NCBI GenBank assembly: GCA_002405565.1
Contig: DHMB01000115.1
Span: 1-30,998, forward strand
From: Clostridiales bacterium UBA4653
Lineage (GTDB): Bacteria; Bacillota; Clostridia; Oscillospirales; CAG-272
Direction: 5' to 3'
DNA length: 30,998 nucleotides
The notes under the pieces were generated by a model. That model had not been told where the DNA came from, ran no database searches, and saw only the letters and a list, made by a program, of their open reading frames with translations. The position numbers were made by a program, and so were the translations under genes. Shown piece by piece: positions 1-8,237 of the stretch (its first letter is position 1; every line of letters starts with the position of its first letter).

Positions 1-89
1 GGGTCAAGAAAAAAGAGCACTACGAAAAACCGAGCGTTAAGCGCAAGAAGAAATCGGAAGCTGCAAGAAAACGCAAATTCAAGAGCTGA
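1..89 (+). CDS. rpsU: 30S ribosomal protein S21, C-terminal fragment
   Basis: Reading from base 3 gives 28 residues and a TGA stop. The peptide contains HYEKPSVKRKKKSEAARKRK, the conserved basic tail of Firmicute S21, close to the Bacillus protein. S21 binds the small ribosomal subunit near the anti-Shine-Dalgarno region and helps initiation. The 5' part lies outside the window. A terminator follows at once, so rpsU probably ends its own transcript before rimM. Identity is clear despite the short length because the tail is so characteristic. Confidence 0.9.
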   Translation, partial: VKKKEHYEKPSVKRKKKSEAARKRKFKS

Positions 90-102
90 AAAGCAAATTC
101 AG

Positions 103-141
103 ATTGCCCCGGAAAGCGCATAGCTTACCGAGGCAATTTTT
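103..141 (+). terminator. Intrinsic terminator after rpsU
   Basis: The arms ATTGCC (103-108) and GGCAAT (132-137) pair. Inner pairs CGG/CCG and AAGC/GCTT continue the stem with two single mismatches, around a GCATA loop. A run of five T follows (137-141). This separates rpsU from rimM, although read-through into rimM is possible because no clear promoter is visible between 141 and 170. Confidence 0.7.
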
Positions 142-169
142 CATAATATATTTCGGAAAAGGAAGCAAA

Positions 170-664
170 ATGAAAAAGGAATTTCTTGAAGTCGGAAAAA
201 TAATAAATACGCACGGCATTTCGGGAGAAATGAAGGTTGAGCCGTGGTGCGACTCGCCCGACGTGCTGAAAAAAATAAAGCACTTTTACATCGGCGAGAC
301 GGAATACACCGCGTTCAGCGTCCGCACGGGCGGCGCCTTCCCTCTCATAAAATTCGACGGGATAACGACGGTCGAGGACGCCGCGCGTCTCAAAAACAAG
401 GTAATCTCCGCAAAAAGAGAGGATATCCCCGTAAAAGAAGGGCGAACATTCATATGCGACATGATAGGGCTTCCCGTCATCGACAAAAACACCGGCAGAA
501 CATACGGAACATTGAAAGACGTCATGCAGTATGACCCGCATGATATTTTCGTCATAAAAACGGCGGGAGAGGATGTCCTGATGCCGAACGTACCGGAATA
601 CGTTGCCTCCGTCGACACGGAAAAGGGTATTTTCGTAACCCCCATTGACGGATTTTTTGATTGA
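170..664 (+). CDS. rimM: Ribosome maturation factor RimM
   Basis: This 164-residue protein matches the usual RimM length. The N-terminal beta-barrel begins with FLEVGKIINTHGISGEMKV (family pattern VGxIxxxHGxxGexkV, about residues 5-23). A C-terminal PRC barrel (about 90-164) contains GLPVIDKNTGRTYG and VLMPNVPEYV. RimM binds S19 and helps mature the 30S head. The ATG at 170 was chosen because it follows GGAAG at a sensible distance and starts at the conserved motif; an upstream in-frame TTG at 104 would lie inside the terminator hairpin. It is followed directly by trmD, a classic pairing, but the usual rpsP and KH-protein genes upstream are replaced here by rpsU. Confidence 0.95.
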   Translation: MKKEFLEVGKIINTHGISGEMKVEPWCDSPDVLKKIKHFYIGETEYTAFSVRTGGAFPLIKFDGITTVEDAARLKNKVISAKREDIPVKEGRTFICDMIGLPVIDKNTGRTYGTLKDVMQYDPHDIFVIKTAGEDVLMPNVPEYVASVDTEKGIFVTPIDGFFD

Positions 665-677
665 AAGGGGCTTTTTC

Positions 678-1391
678 GTGAGATTTGATATAATGACCCT
701 CTTTGACGGACTCATCCGCACGGTTCTTTCGGAAAGTATCGTCGGCAGAGCCGAAAAAGCGGGTATAATAGAAATAAATGTGCATAATATCAGGGATTAC
801 TCCGAGGATAAGCACCGCCGCGTCGACGACACGCCATACGGAGGCGGCAAGGGGATGGTCATGTCCGCCGTGCCGATATATAACTGCTTTTCCGCAATAA
901 CCGCGCCCGACGTCAACTCCTGCACCCGCAGGAGAGTCATATATATGTCCCCCCAGGGAAAGGTACTGACTCAGGCACATGCAAAAGAGCTTGCGGAAAA
1001 TTATGATAACCTCGTCATTCTGTGCGGTCATTACGAGGGCGTTGACGAACGGATTATCGAAGAAATAGTCGATGAGGAAATATCCATCGGAGATTACGTT
1101 CTGACGGGGGGTGAACTTCCCGCCTGCATACTTACGGACTGCGTCAGCCGCATGATAGACGGCGTGCTCGCCGCCCCGGAATGTTATGAGGACGAAAGCC
1201 TCTCGGACGGAACGCTTGAATATCCGCAATATACCCGCCCGTATGATTTTCGCGGCAGGCTCGTGCCGGACGTACTTTTAAGCGGTCATCACGCGAATAT
1301 CGAGGCTTGGCGAAGGGAAAAATCGCTTGAGCGCACAAGAGAAAAACGCCCCGACCTTCTCGGCGGCGAAAACACAAAAAAAGAGGACTGA
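678..1391 (+). CDS. trmD: tRNA (guanine-N1-)-methyltransferase TrmD
   Basis: TrmD puts a methyl group from SAM on G37 of tRNAs, which prevents frameshifting. The 237-residue protein starts MRFDIMTLF, like the family. It carries DDTPYGGGKGMVM, the SAM-binding trefoil-knot stretch ILCGHYEGVDERI, then IGDYVLTGGELP, and a C-terminal LLSGHHANIEAWR. The start is the GTG at 678, seven bases after AAAGGGG; it gives the family's normal N-terminus, whereas the in-frame ATG at 645 would overlap rimM. The next gene, murJ, begins one base after the TGA stop, so the two are probably translationally coupled. rplS, which often follows trmD, is not here. Confidence 0.95.
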   Translation: MRFDIMTLFDGLIRTVLSESIVGRAEKAGIIEINVHNIRDYSEDKHRRVDDTPYGGGKGMVMSAVPIYNCFSAITAPDVNSCTRRRVIYMSPQGKVLTQAHAKELAENYDNLVILCGHYEGVDERIIEEIVDEEISIGDYVLTGGELPACILTDCVSRMIDGVLAAPECYEDESLSDGTLEYPQYTRPYDFRGRLVPDVLLSGHHANIEAWRREKSLERTREKRPDLLGGENTKKED

Positions 1392-1392
1392 A

Positions 1393-2946
1393 ATGAAAAA
1401 AGGGAGAGCCGCTTTCACCGTCGGGCTGATGATAGGCGCGACGGTGGTCTCAAAACTGCTCGGAATGCTTCGGCAGATTATGCTTGCGAAAAGACTCGGC
1501 GACGGCGTTTACGCCGTGGCGTTTTCCGCGGCGTCCAAAATTCCGCTCTCCGTTTTCGATATACTGCTTTCGGCGGCGATAGTCGCGTGTTTTGTCCCGT
1601 TTTACAGCGATAAGCTGCGCAGGGACGAAAAGAATGCGCGGCTGTTTTCGTCGTCTTTTTTTACGCTCACCGTCCTTACGTCAACAGTTATAGCCGTTCT
1701 CGGAGCCGCATTTTCGCGGCAGATTCTGTCCGTCTGCGCACCCAATCTGACAGAAGAGGCGGCGGCGCTCGGCGCAAAGCTGCTCTCCGTCATGTTCCCG
1801 ATGATAATCTTCACGGGCGCGGCATATGTGCTCGTCGGGATTCTGCAATCGCACGGCAGTTTTATTCTTCCGGCGCTTGTCAGCTCTGTTTCAAACCTTG
1901 CGATAATAATCTATCTTGCCGCCGCGAAGAACGCCGAGAGCGAAAAATCGATGATTATTCTCTCCGCAATCTATGTAATCTCGTGGCTGATACAGTTTCT
2001 CACGCTCGCAATCCCGCTCGCGGCGAAAAAGCGTTTTCCCCGCCCGACTCTTCATTTTAAGGGCAATGGACTTTCATCGGCGCTGAAAATGGCGCCGTCC
2101 GTCATGGCGGGCGCGTGGCTTTTACCCGTCTGTTCCCTTTTGCTGACGTTTTTTGCGACCTTCGTTTCGGATTCTGCCGTCGCGGCGTTTGATTATTCCT
2201 CCGCAATATGGCTCATGGCGTCGGGCGTGCTGACATACGGCGTCTGCAATTTCATCCTGCCGTCGCTTTCGAGGATATTTTCCGGCGGTAACGACGAAGA
2301 ATTTTCTTCATACCTTGTAAAAGCGGTGATTGCCGCATTTGCCCTCTCGCTTCCCGTCTCCGCAGGACTTTATCTCCTTTCGGACAACATCGTCTGCATG
2401 CTGTACCTGCGCGGAAATTTCGGGGAGGAGCTCGCAGGCTCCTGCGTGGAAATTCTCCGTCAGCTTGCGTTTTCTGTTCCGTTTTTCTGTGTTTACGAGG
2501 TGCTCTCCCGCGGATTTTTCGCAAGGAAAAGCGCCGTTCCTCCCATGATAGCGTCGCTTGCCGGAACAGGCACGTTCGCCGCTTGCGGAGCCCTCTCCGT
2601 CTTCGCTTTTGACGGCGGCATGCGCGGGATTGCCGTTTCATACGGCGTTGCGTATGTGGCGGCGGCAGTTACGCTTTTCATATTTGCCGCAGTGAAAATA
2701 AAGGGCTTTTGCGGGAAGAATCTGCTCCTGTCGGCTCTGAAAATCGCGGCGTCCGGAGCGGTCGGGGGCGGAGTTGCCGTGATTCTGCGTGGATTTTTTG
2801 AAAAAAATGCCGTAAATCTTTCGGTTTTTCAAAATTTTCTCGTCTGCGCTATTGTCTTTTCGGGGGAATGTGTGGTATATTTAATATGTATAAGTATTTT
2901 GCGCAGAATCGGGCGCAATGAAAATGATAAAAACAAGGAGGTGTGA
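1393..2946 (+). CDS. murJ: MurJ (MviN) family lipid II flippase
   Basis: A 517-residue polytopic membrane protein of the MOP superfamily with roughly 13-14 hydrophobic segments. The N-terminal stretch GLMIGATVVSKLLGMLRQ followed by LAKRLGDG is the typical MurJ opening, and family-like loops such as LQSHGSFILPAL and ARKSAVPPM are present. MurJ moves undecaprenyl-linked lipid II, or related polymer units, across the cytoplasmic membrane. The ATG at 1393 was chosen because it sits just after trmD with AGAGGA before it. The gene after it encodes an O-antigen-ligase-like protein, so export of another polyprenyl-linked polysaccharide (a Wzx-like role) is an alternative. The 3' end overlaps or abuts the next gene. 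Confidence 0.85.
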   Translation: MKKGRAAFTVGLMIGATVVSKLLGMLRQIMLAKRLGDGVYAVAFSAASKIPLSVFDILLSAAIVACFVPFYSDKLRRDEKNARLFSSSFFTLTVLTSTVIAVLGAAFSRQILSVCAPNLTEEAAALGAKLLSVMFPMIIFTGAAYVLVGILQSHGSFILPALVSSVSNLAIIIYLAAAKNAESEKSMIILSAIYVISWLIQFLTLAIPLAAKKRFPRPTLHFKGNGLSSALKMAPSVMAGAWLLPVCSLLLTFFATFVSDSAVAAFDYSSAIWLMASGVLTYGVCNFILPSLSRIFSGGNDEEFSSYLVKAVIAAFALSLPVSAGLYLLSDNIVCMLYLRGNFGEELAGSCVEILRQLAFSVPFFCVYEVLSRGFFARKSAVPPMIASLAGTGTFAACGALSVFAFDGGMRGIAVSYGVAYVAAAVTLFIFAAVKIKGFCGKNLLLSALKIAASGAVGGGVAVILRGFFEKNAVNLSVFQNFLVCAIVFSGECVVYLICISILRRIGRNENDKNKEV

Positions 2947-2948
2947 GC

Positions 2949-4865
2949 TTGGCTAAAAACACAAAAGTGCCCTTCAAAAGAAGGCTCGGAAAGTTTCTCC
3001 GCAAGGGCGTCATAATATCCGCGCTCATGCGCTTTGCCGACTTCATATATAAAGCCGCGAAGAACAGCTTCGCCGCAAGTATCCTCCTCTCGTATGACAA
3101 GGTCGACAGTTGCGCCGAGAATTCATTTGCCGGCAGCATTGCCCATTCGCTCGGCTCGTCCGAAAGCGAGGGCTTCCGCAAAGTCAAACACAAGGTCGCC
3201 TCGTCGCTTGAAAACAGCTTTATCATCTCGTCGATAGGAAAGCTCTCCTCAGCCCTGCTGACCCTTTCCCTTTCGTCATACGGAGTGTTTGCTTTCTCCT
3301 TCGGATTTTATGTCGTCGCGACGTATCTTCTGAAAAAATATTCATTCTCGCTTGACGTTTCCCTCGCTTCGCTCATAACGGGCGTGGCTTTCATAATATT
3401 GTCATTCGTGCTGTTCATGTCGAAAAAGAGCCTTGCTCAGGCGATATCGGGCTCTGTTATTCTTCGGTTTATCTTTTTTGACGTGCTCAGTCTCCGCTCC
3501 GTCGCGCTTGACTATGCGGCGGCAAGTCCGGCAAACACGGGAATAAGCGTTTCGTTTCTCGTCGGAATGGTGTGCGGGACGGTTTCGATATTCGTTCCCG
3601 CGGAGTTTGTGCTCCTCGCCATAGCGGCGATTGTCGCGGTGCACGCGGTGATAATCTCTCCGGAGGCGGGAGTCATCGGCATGTGTCTGCTCCTCCCTTT
3701 CCTTCCGACAATGGCGCTTGCCGCGCTTATGTGCCTTGTGCTGTTTTCGTGTCTCGTCAAATTCTTCTGCGGAAAGCGTGTGCTCAAGCTCTCGCTTATA
3801 GACCTCCCCATTTTCATATTTGCAATCCTGACGTTCTTCGGCGGTATATTCACAAGGTCGTCGTCAAGCGCAAACAAAATGCTGCTGATGGTCTGCTTTA
3901 TAGCGGCGTACTTCGTCGTCAAAAATCTTATCCGCTCGCGCGCTTTGCTGAAAAAATGTCTTTCCGCAATCGCGTTTTCGGGCGCGATAGTCTCCATTTA
4001 CGGTATTCTTGAAAACTTCATCGGCACGCCCTCCGTCATCTGGCAGGACATGTCCGATTTCGGGGAGATAAAAGGCAGGGTTGTTTCCACCTTCGCAAAC
4101 CCGAATGTTCTCGGAGAATATCTCATTCTCGTTATTCCGATAACCGTTGCCCTTGCGATAACGGCAAAGAGCGTTAAAGAGCGCTTTGCTTTCGCCTGCG
4201 GCGCCGCGTTTGACGTTTTCTGCCTTGTGCTGACATGGTCGCGCGGGGCATGGCTCGGCTTTGCCGTATCGACCGTTGTATTCCTTCTGCTCGCCGATAA
4301 GCGTTGCATGACAGCCGGAATACTTCTCCTCCCTCCGGTGGCGGTTGCGATATCGCTCAGCGACAGCGTCACAAACAGAATCGCCAGCATTTTCACCCAT
4401 TCGGACACCTCCTCGTCATACAGGATAGGTATCTGGAAGGGCGTATGGAAAATGCTTTCGGACGTTTCGCCTTACGGCATCGGCATAGGCGAAGGCGCGT
4501 TCGCAACGATGTACCCCTCGTATGCGCTCCGCGGGATAGAAACCGCGCCGCACAGTCACAGCCTTTATCTCCAGATACTCACCGAGCTCGGAATTTCGGG
4601 CGCCGTGATGTTCTTCATATTTATATTCGTTCTTGTGCAGATGAACCTGTCTCACATCACATCGCCCGATTCACAAAACAGCAAGATGACCGAGGTCGGC
4701 ATTTTCTGCGGGCTCGTCGCGTTCCTTGTGCAGGGCGTGACGGATTACGTCTGGTATAACTACCGCATATTCCTTATGTTCTGGATAGTCGTCGGGCTTT
4801 CGGCGGGCGCCGTGCTCATGTCGAAAAACGCCATGGACGAATCATCCGGAGAATTCTATTGCTGA
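2949..4865 (+). CDS. O-antigen ligase/polymerase family membrane protein
   Basis: A 638-residue membrane protein of the Wzy_C/O-antigen ligase superfamily. A basic, probably cytoplasmic N-terminus of about 95 residues is followed by about a dozen hydrophobic segments. A large loop has GRVVSTFANPNVLGEYL, then LTWSRGAWLG and the family signature HSHSLYLQILTELGISG. Members transfer or polymerise lipid-linked glycans on the outer membrane face. TTG 2949 is preferred because AAGGAGGTG (2935-2943) then has a normal spacing; the in-frame GTG at 2943 would lie in the ribosome site itself. The N-terminal tail carries three NSF-type repeats. The substrate is unknown. Its position after MurJ suggests a surface polysaccharide or peptidoglycan-linked glycan. 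Confidence 0.8.
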   Translation: MAKNTKVPFKRRLGKFLRKGVIISALMRFADFIYKAAKNSFAASILLSYDKVDSCAENSFAGSIAHSLGSSESEGFRKVKHKVASSLENSFIISSIGKLSSALLTLSLSSYGVFAFSFGFYVVATYLLKKYSFSLDVSLASLITGVAFIILSFVLFMSKKSLAQAISGSVILRFIFFDVLSLRSVALDYAAASPANTGISVSFLVGMVCGTVSIFVPAEFVLLAIAAIVAVHAVIISPEAGVIGMCLLLPFLPTMALAALMCLVLFSCLVKFFCGKRVLKLSLIDLPIFIFAILTFFGGIFTRSSSSANKMLLMVCFIAAYFVVKNLIRSRALLKKCLSAIAFSGAIVSIYGILENFIGTPSVIWQDMSDFGEIKGRVVSTFANPNVLGEYLILVIPITVALAITAKSVKERFAFACGAAFDVFCLVLTWSRGAWLGFAVSTVVFLLLADKRCMTAGILLLPPVAVAISLSDSVTNRIASIFTHSDTSSSYRIGIWKGVWKMLSDVSPYGIGIGEGAFATMYPSYALRGIETAPHSHSLYLQILTELGISGAVMFFIFIFVLVQMNLSHITSPDSQNSKMTEVGIFCGLVAFLVQGVTDYVWYNYRIFLMFWIVVGLSAGAVLMSKNAMDESSGEFYC

Positions 4866-4938
4866 ATATACCTGCGCCGCCTCTTTCGACGGAGGAGTGC
4901 GGCAGGCACAAAATTCCGTCGGGAAAGAGTTGATTTCT

Positions 4939-5439
4939 ATGGAAAACAGAGAAAGGGCAAAGGGTCGGTTCAACTTTGTTGACGTGCTCATAATCATCAT
5001 GGTGCTCGCGATAATCGCCGTCATCGTTTATATGACCGTCTCCGATAAAAGGGTTGCCGCGTCAAGCGAGAAAACCGTGACGTATACGGTCAGGCTCTCG
5101 GGAGTAAACGCGGATTATATCTCCATCATAAAGGCGGGAGAAATCGCTTATGACTCGTCGACCGGAAAATCCGTCGGAACGATAAGCTCCGTCCGCACGG
5201 AGAAAACAAAATATGTCGGGAGCAAGCTCTCGACGGACAGCTCCGGAAACAGATATCTGTCATATTCCGAATATGACAATCTCTACGACGTTTACGTAAC
5301 CATAAGCGTGACAGCCGATATAGACGACCGCGGCATAGCATACGTGGGCGAAAACAAGATTCTCGTCGGCTCGCGGATATATTTCAGGTGCGGCGCCTTC
5401 GCGGGCACATCGTTCTGCACCGAATTCAATCTCGGATAA
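4939..5439 (+). CDS. DUF4330 family membrane-anchored protein
   Basis: A 166-residue protein with a short polar N-terminus (MENRERAKGRFNFVDV), one hydrophobic helix at about residues 15-32, and an extracytoplasmic beta-rich domain. KGRFNFVDVLIIIMVLAI is the hallmark opening of DUF4330 proteins, whose function is unknown. ATG 4939 was chosen because it follows GGGAAAGAG by about nine bases and gives the family N-terminus; an in-frame ATG at 4897 lacks this. It lies 73 bases after the O-antigen-ligase gene and 12 bases before a paralogue, so the three probably act together in the envelope. Partner function is inferred from context only. Confidence 0.75.
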   Translation: MENRERAKGRFNFVDVLIIIMVLAIIAVIVYMTVSDKRVAASSEKTVTYTVRLSGVNADYISIIKAGEIAYDSSTGKSVGTISSVRTEKTKYVGSKLSTDSSGNRYLSYSEYDNLYDVYVTISVTADIDDRGIAYVGENKILVGSRIYFRCGAFAGTSFCTEFNLG

Positions 5440-5451
5440 GGGGGCGGCATT

Positions 5452-5946
5452 ATGGCAAAACAGGATACAAAATCGCGCTTCAACATTTTTGACGCGCTGC
5501 TGATACTTGTCATCGTTGCGTGCATTGTCGCGCTCGTTTTCAGGTATTATTACAATTCAAAGGACTCCCTCGACGAGCAGGTCAGAGTCAGCTTCATAGT
5601 TCCCGAGGTCATGGAGTCGACAGCCGACACAATGACGGAAAAGCTCCGCATGGGCACGGTTATTTACCTTTCGGACGGGGACAGCATAATCGGTTATATC
5701 CAGAGCGTTTCAAAGGAGCCTTCAAAGGTCTATGTTGAAAACGGCGCTGGCAATATCGAACGCGTCGACCATCCCTTCTCCATGGACGTCAGAGGCGTCG
5801 CCGTGCTTTACGGAAGAAGCGGAGAAAACGGGTTTTATATCGGCGGAAGCAAGCTGGCAACCGTCTCCGACGTCATTTACGTCTATTCGACCGATGTTGA
5901 ATTCTCAATGACGCTCACGGGAATAGGCACGCCCACCGCGAAATGA
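5452..5946 (+). CDS. Second DUF4330-like membrane-anchored protein
   Basis: A 164-residue protein with the same plan as its upstream neighbour: MAKQDTKSRFNIFDALLIL, one transmembrane helix at about 14-32, then an outer beta-rich domain. The shared K-x-RFN-x-(V/F)D opening points to an old tandem duplication, but the outer domains have diverged strongly. The start follows AAGGGGG at 5439-5445. It is the last gene before a new promoter at 5967, and I see no hairpin terminator directly after its stop. Function is unknown; it may pair with the first copy and with the polysaccharide ligase. Confidence 0.65.
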   Translation: MAKQDTKSRFNIFDALLILVIVACIVALVFRYYYNSKDSLDEQVRVSFIVPEVMESTADTMTEKLRMGTVIYLSDGDSIIGYIQSVSKEPSKVYVENGAGNIERVDHPFSMDVRGVAVLYGRSGENGFYIGGSKLATVSDVIYVYSTDVEFSMTLTGIGTPTAK

Positions 5947-5966
5947 CAAAAAATATTAAAAAACTA

Positions 5967-5995
5967 TTGATTTTATTTGAAGTGTTTGTTATAAT
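5967..5995 (+). promoter_or_regulatory. Sigma-A promoter for HPr gene
   Basis: TTGATT (5967-5972) and TATAAT (5990-5995) are separated by exactly 17 bases. Transcription would begin near 6002, giving a leader of about 68 bases before the HPr start. The spacing and the perfect -10 make this one of the better promoters in the window. Confidence 0.8.
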
Positions 5996-6069
5996 ATAGA
6001 ATAACAAAAGCAATTTGCGCGCTGTTTTGATAAAAAAGTGCGTTTTATACCGTCAAAGGAGCATAAGGT

Positions 6070-6327
6070 ATGATTTCAAGAGAAGTTACAATTAAAAACA
6101 ACGTGGGTCTCCATGCAAGACCGGCAACGTTTTTCATTCAGAAAGCAAATTCTTATGCCAGCTCTATTTGGATTCAGAAGGATGACAGACGCATTAGCGC
6201 GAAAAGCCTTCTCGGCGTGCTCTCCATGGGCATTACGGGCGGCATGACCATCACTCTGATTGCCGACGGCCCGGACGAAGCCGAGGCTCTGAACGGTCTT
6301 GAAGAGTTGGTCAGCAATTCTCTCTGA
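6070..6327 (+). CDS. ptsH: HPr family phosphocarrier protein
   Basis: An 85-residue HPr with NVGLHARPATFF, placing the phosphorylated histidine at residue 15, and SAKSLLGVLSMGI, placing the regulatory serine at residue 46, exactly as in Firmicute HPr. His15 carries phosphate from enzyme I to sugar-specific PTS proteins. Ser46 is the HPr kinase target used in CcpA-type catabolite control. No other PTS gene is nearby; the gene stands alone between its own promoter (5967-5995) and terminator (6351-6380). AAAGGAG lies just before the ATG. Because Crh-like paralogues usually lack His15, this is more likely a true HPr. Confidence 0.93.
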   Translation: MISREVTIKNNVGLHARPATFFIQKANSYASSIWIQKDDRRISAKSLLGVLSMGITGGMTITLIADGPDEAEALNGLEELVSNSL

Positions 6328-6350
6328 CCGAAAAATCCGGAAAACAACCG

Positions 6351-6380
6351 CGGCAGGTGCTTTGCAACTGCCGTTTTTTT
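6351..6380 (+). terminator. Terminator between HPr gene and uvrC
   Basis: CGGCAGGTGC (6351-6360) pairs with GCAACTGCCG (6364-6373) around a TTT loop, with one G-A mismatch, followed by seven T (6374-6380). The uvrC ribosome site begins only a few bases later and no separate uvrC promoter is evident, so some read-through is probably needed. Confidence 0.85.
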
Positions 6381-6400
6381 CTTGAAAGGAGGTCGCACAT

Positions 6401-8224
6401 ATGGTAAATCCCGCATATGCGGAAAGTCTGCGCGAAAAGGCTTCCCTGCTCCCGCTCTCGCCCGGAGTTTATATAATGCGCGGCGACGGCGGAAAGGTGA
6501 TATATGTCGGCAAATCGAAAAAGCTGAAAAACCGCGTTTCGCAATACTTTCACGAAACGGATTTCAAAAGCGTCAAAACAGATATAATGACCTCCCTCGT
6601 CCGCGATTTTGAATACATCGTGTGCGATTCGGAAATGGAAGCGCTGACGCTTGAAAACAGCCTGATAAAGCTCTATAAGCCGAGATATAATATCAAGCTG
6701 AAGGATGATAAATCATATCCTTATATCTCCGTCAATATGCATGATGAATACCCGCGTTTCACCGTCACAAGAAAAAGAGAGAATCCGCGCGCGCTTTATT
6801 TCGGCCCGTACTCCGGGACAACAGTTGTGTACGGAATAATCAACGCAATGCAGAAGACCTTCGGTCTGCCGCCATGCAAGCGCCGGTTTCCGAGGGACAA
6901 GGGCAAGGTCGGGCATTGCATATATAAGCAGATTGGCTGTATCGCCCCTTGCGACGAAAACGTAACGAGCGAAAAATACAGAGAGAGCTTTTCGGGGGCT
7001 GTCGATTTTCTCTCGGGCGATTATAAAAAAATTACAGACAGGCTGACTGAAAAAATGCTCTACGCTTCCGAAAACGAAATGTACGAAGCTGCGGCTGTCT
7101 GTCGCGACAGAATCCGCGCAATCGAAAAGCTGCGCGAAAAGCAGAAGGTTGTCGCCTCGCCCGATACCGAGCGGGACGTCATCTCCGCTTATTCCGGAGA
7201 AGGTATCGGAGCGATATGCGTTTTCTATATCCGCGGCGGCAAGCTGACGGATTCCGAAATATTTTATTTCTCCGGCGGTGAGATACTTGATTCCTCCGCC
7301 GTGTGCTCGTTTATCTGCGAGCTTTACGTCCGCAGAGAGTACATTCCGAAGGAGATAACCGTCGGCGGGGAGCTTTCGGAGAGCGACAGAGAGCTTTGCG
7401 AAAGCTGGCTTTCCGAAAAAATGAAGCGGAAGGTCACGGTTTCCGTCCCGCAGAGGGGCGAAAAGAAAAAGCTCTGCGATATGGCAGTCGAAAATGCGGC
7501 GCAGAAATGCCGCGAATATCTGCTTTCGTCGCAAAAAACGGACAAAACCCTTGCGCGGCTTGCGTCTCTTGCGGGGCTTGAAACTGTTCCGGAGAGAATT
7601 GAGGCTTTCGACATTTCAAACATCGGCGATGAGCACATAACCGCGGGGATGGTCGTTTTTGAAAACGGCAAGCCGAAAAAGAGCGACTATCGGATTTTCA
7701 AAATGAAAACCGTTACGACGCGTGACGACTATGCGTCCATGCGGGAGGCTGTCGGCAGAAGGTGCGCTCATCTTTCGGATGAAGGCGCCGTTATGCCGGA
7801 TCTTTTCCTCATCGACGGCGGCGCGACGCACGTTTCCTCCGCAAAGCAGGCTATGCGTCAGGCAGGCTATGACATTCCGACCCTCGGCATGGTAAAGGAC
7901 GATAAGCACAGGACGAGAGCCCTCGTCGGCGAGGACGGAGGCGAAATCGAGATACTTTCCGAGCAGCAGGTATACTCGTTGATATATAAAATTCAGGAAG
8001 AGGTTCACCGGTTCACGATATCAAAAATGATGGGCGGAAAGCGCAAAACAGAGAAAACGTCCGTCCTTGAAAACGTAAAAGGAGTCGGGACGGCAAAGGC
8101 GAAAGCGCTTCTCCGCGAATTCGGCGGACTTGCGGCGATCAAAAAAGCCGAAGTATCCGAGCTGTGCCGTGTCAAAGGCATAACGGAAGAAATTGCAAAG
8201 AATATAAAAGATTATTTCGCTTGA
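6401..8224 (+). CDS. uvrC: Excinuclease ABC subunit C (UvrC)
   Basis: UvrC makes both cuts around DNA damage in nucleotide excision repair together with UvrA and UvrB. The 607-residue protein is full length. The N-terminal GIY-YIG nuclease shows GVY (22-24) and YVG (35-37). A UVR helix pair lies in the low 200s (around ASENEMYEAAAVCRDRIRAI). The C-terminal RNase H-like nuclease has EAFDISN and LIDGG with HVSSAKQA, and the end is a helix-hairpin-helix region (VKGVGTAKAKALL). The ATG follows AAAGGAGG. It is close to rsmD downstream (13 bases), and the three genes uvrC, rsmD and coaD form a likely operon. Confidence 0.97.
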   Translation: MVNPAYAESLREKASLLPLSPGVYIMRGDGGKVIYVGKSKKLKNRVSQYFHETDFKSVKTDIMTSLVRDFEYIVCDSEMEALTLENSLIKLYKPRYNIKLKDDKSYPYISVNMHDEYPRFTVTRKRENPRALYFGPYSGTTVVYGIINAMQKTFGLPPCKRRFPRDKGKVGHCIYKQIGCIAPCDENVTSEKYRESFSGAVDFLSGDYKKITDRLTEKMLYASENEMYEAAAVCRDRIRAIEKLREKQKVVASPDTERDVISAYSGEGIGAICVFYIRGGKLTDSEIFYFSGGEILDSSAVCSFICELYVRREYIPKEITVGGELSESDRELCESWLSEKMKRKVTVSVPQRGEKKKLCDMAVENAAQKCREYLLSSQKTDKTLARLASLAGLETVPERIEAFDISNIGDEHITAGMVVFENGKPKKSDYRIFKMKTVTTRDDYASMREAVGRRCAHLSDEGAVMPDLFLIDGGATHVSSAKQAMRQAGYDIPTLGMVKDDKHRTRALVGEDGGEIEILSEQQVYSLIYKIQEEVHRFTISKMMGGKRKTEKTSVLENVKGVGTAKAKALLREFGGLAAIKKAEVSELCRVKGITEEIAKNIKDYFA

Positions 8225-8237
8225 AAAGGAGAATTAT

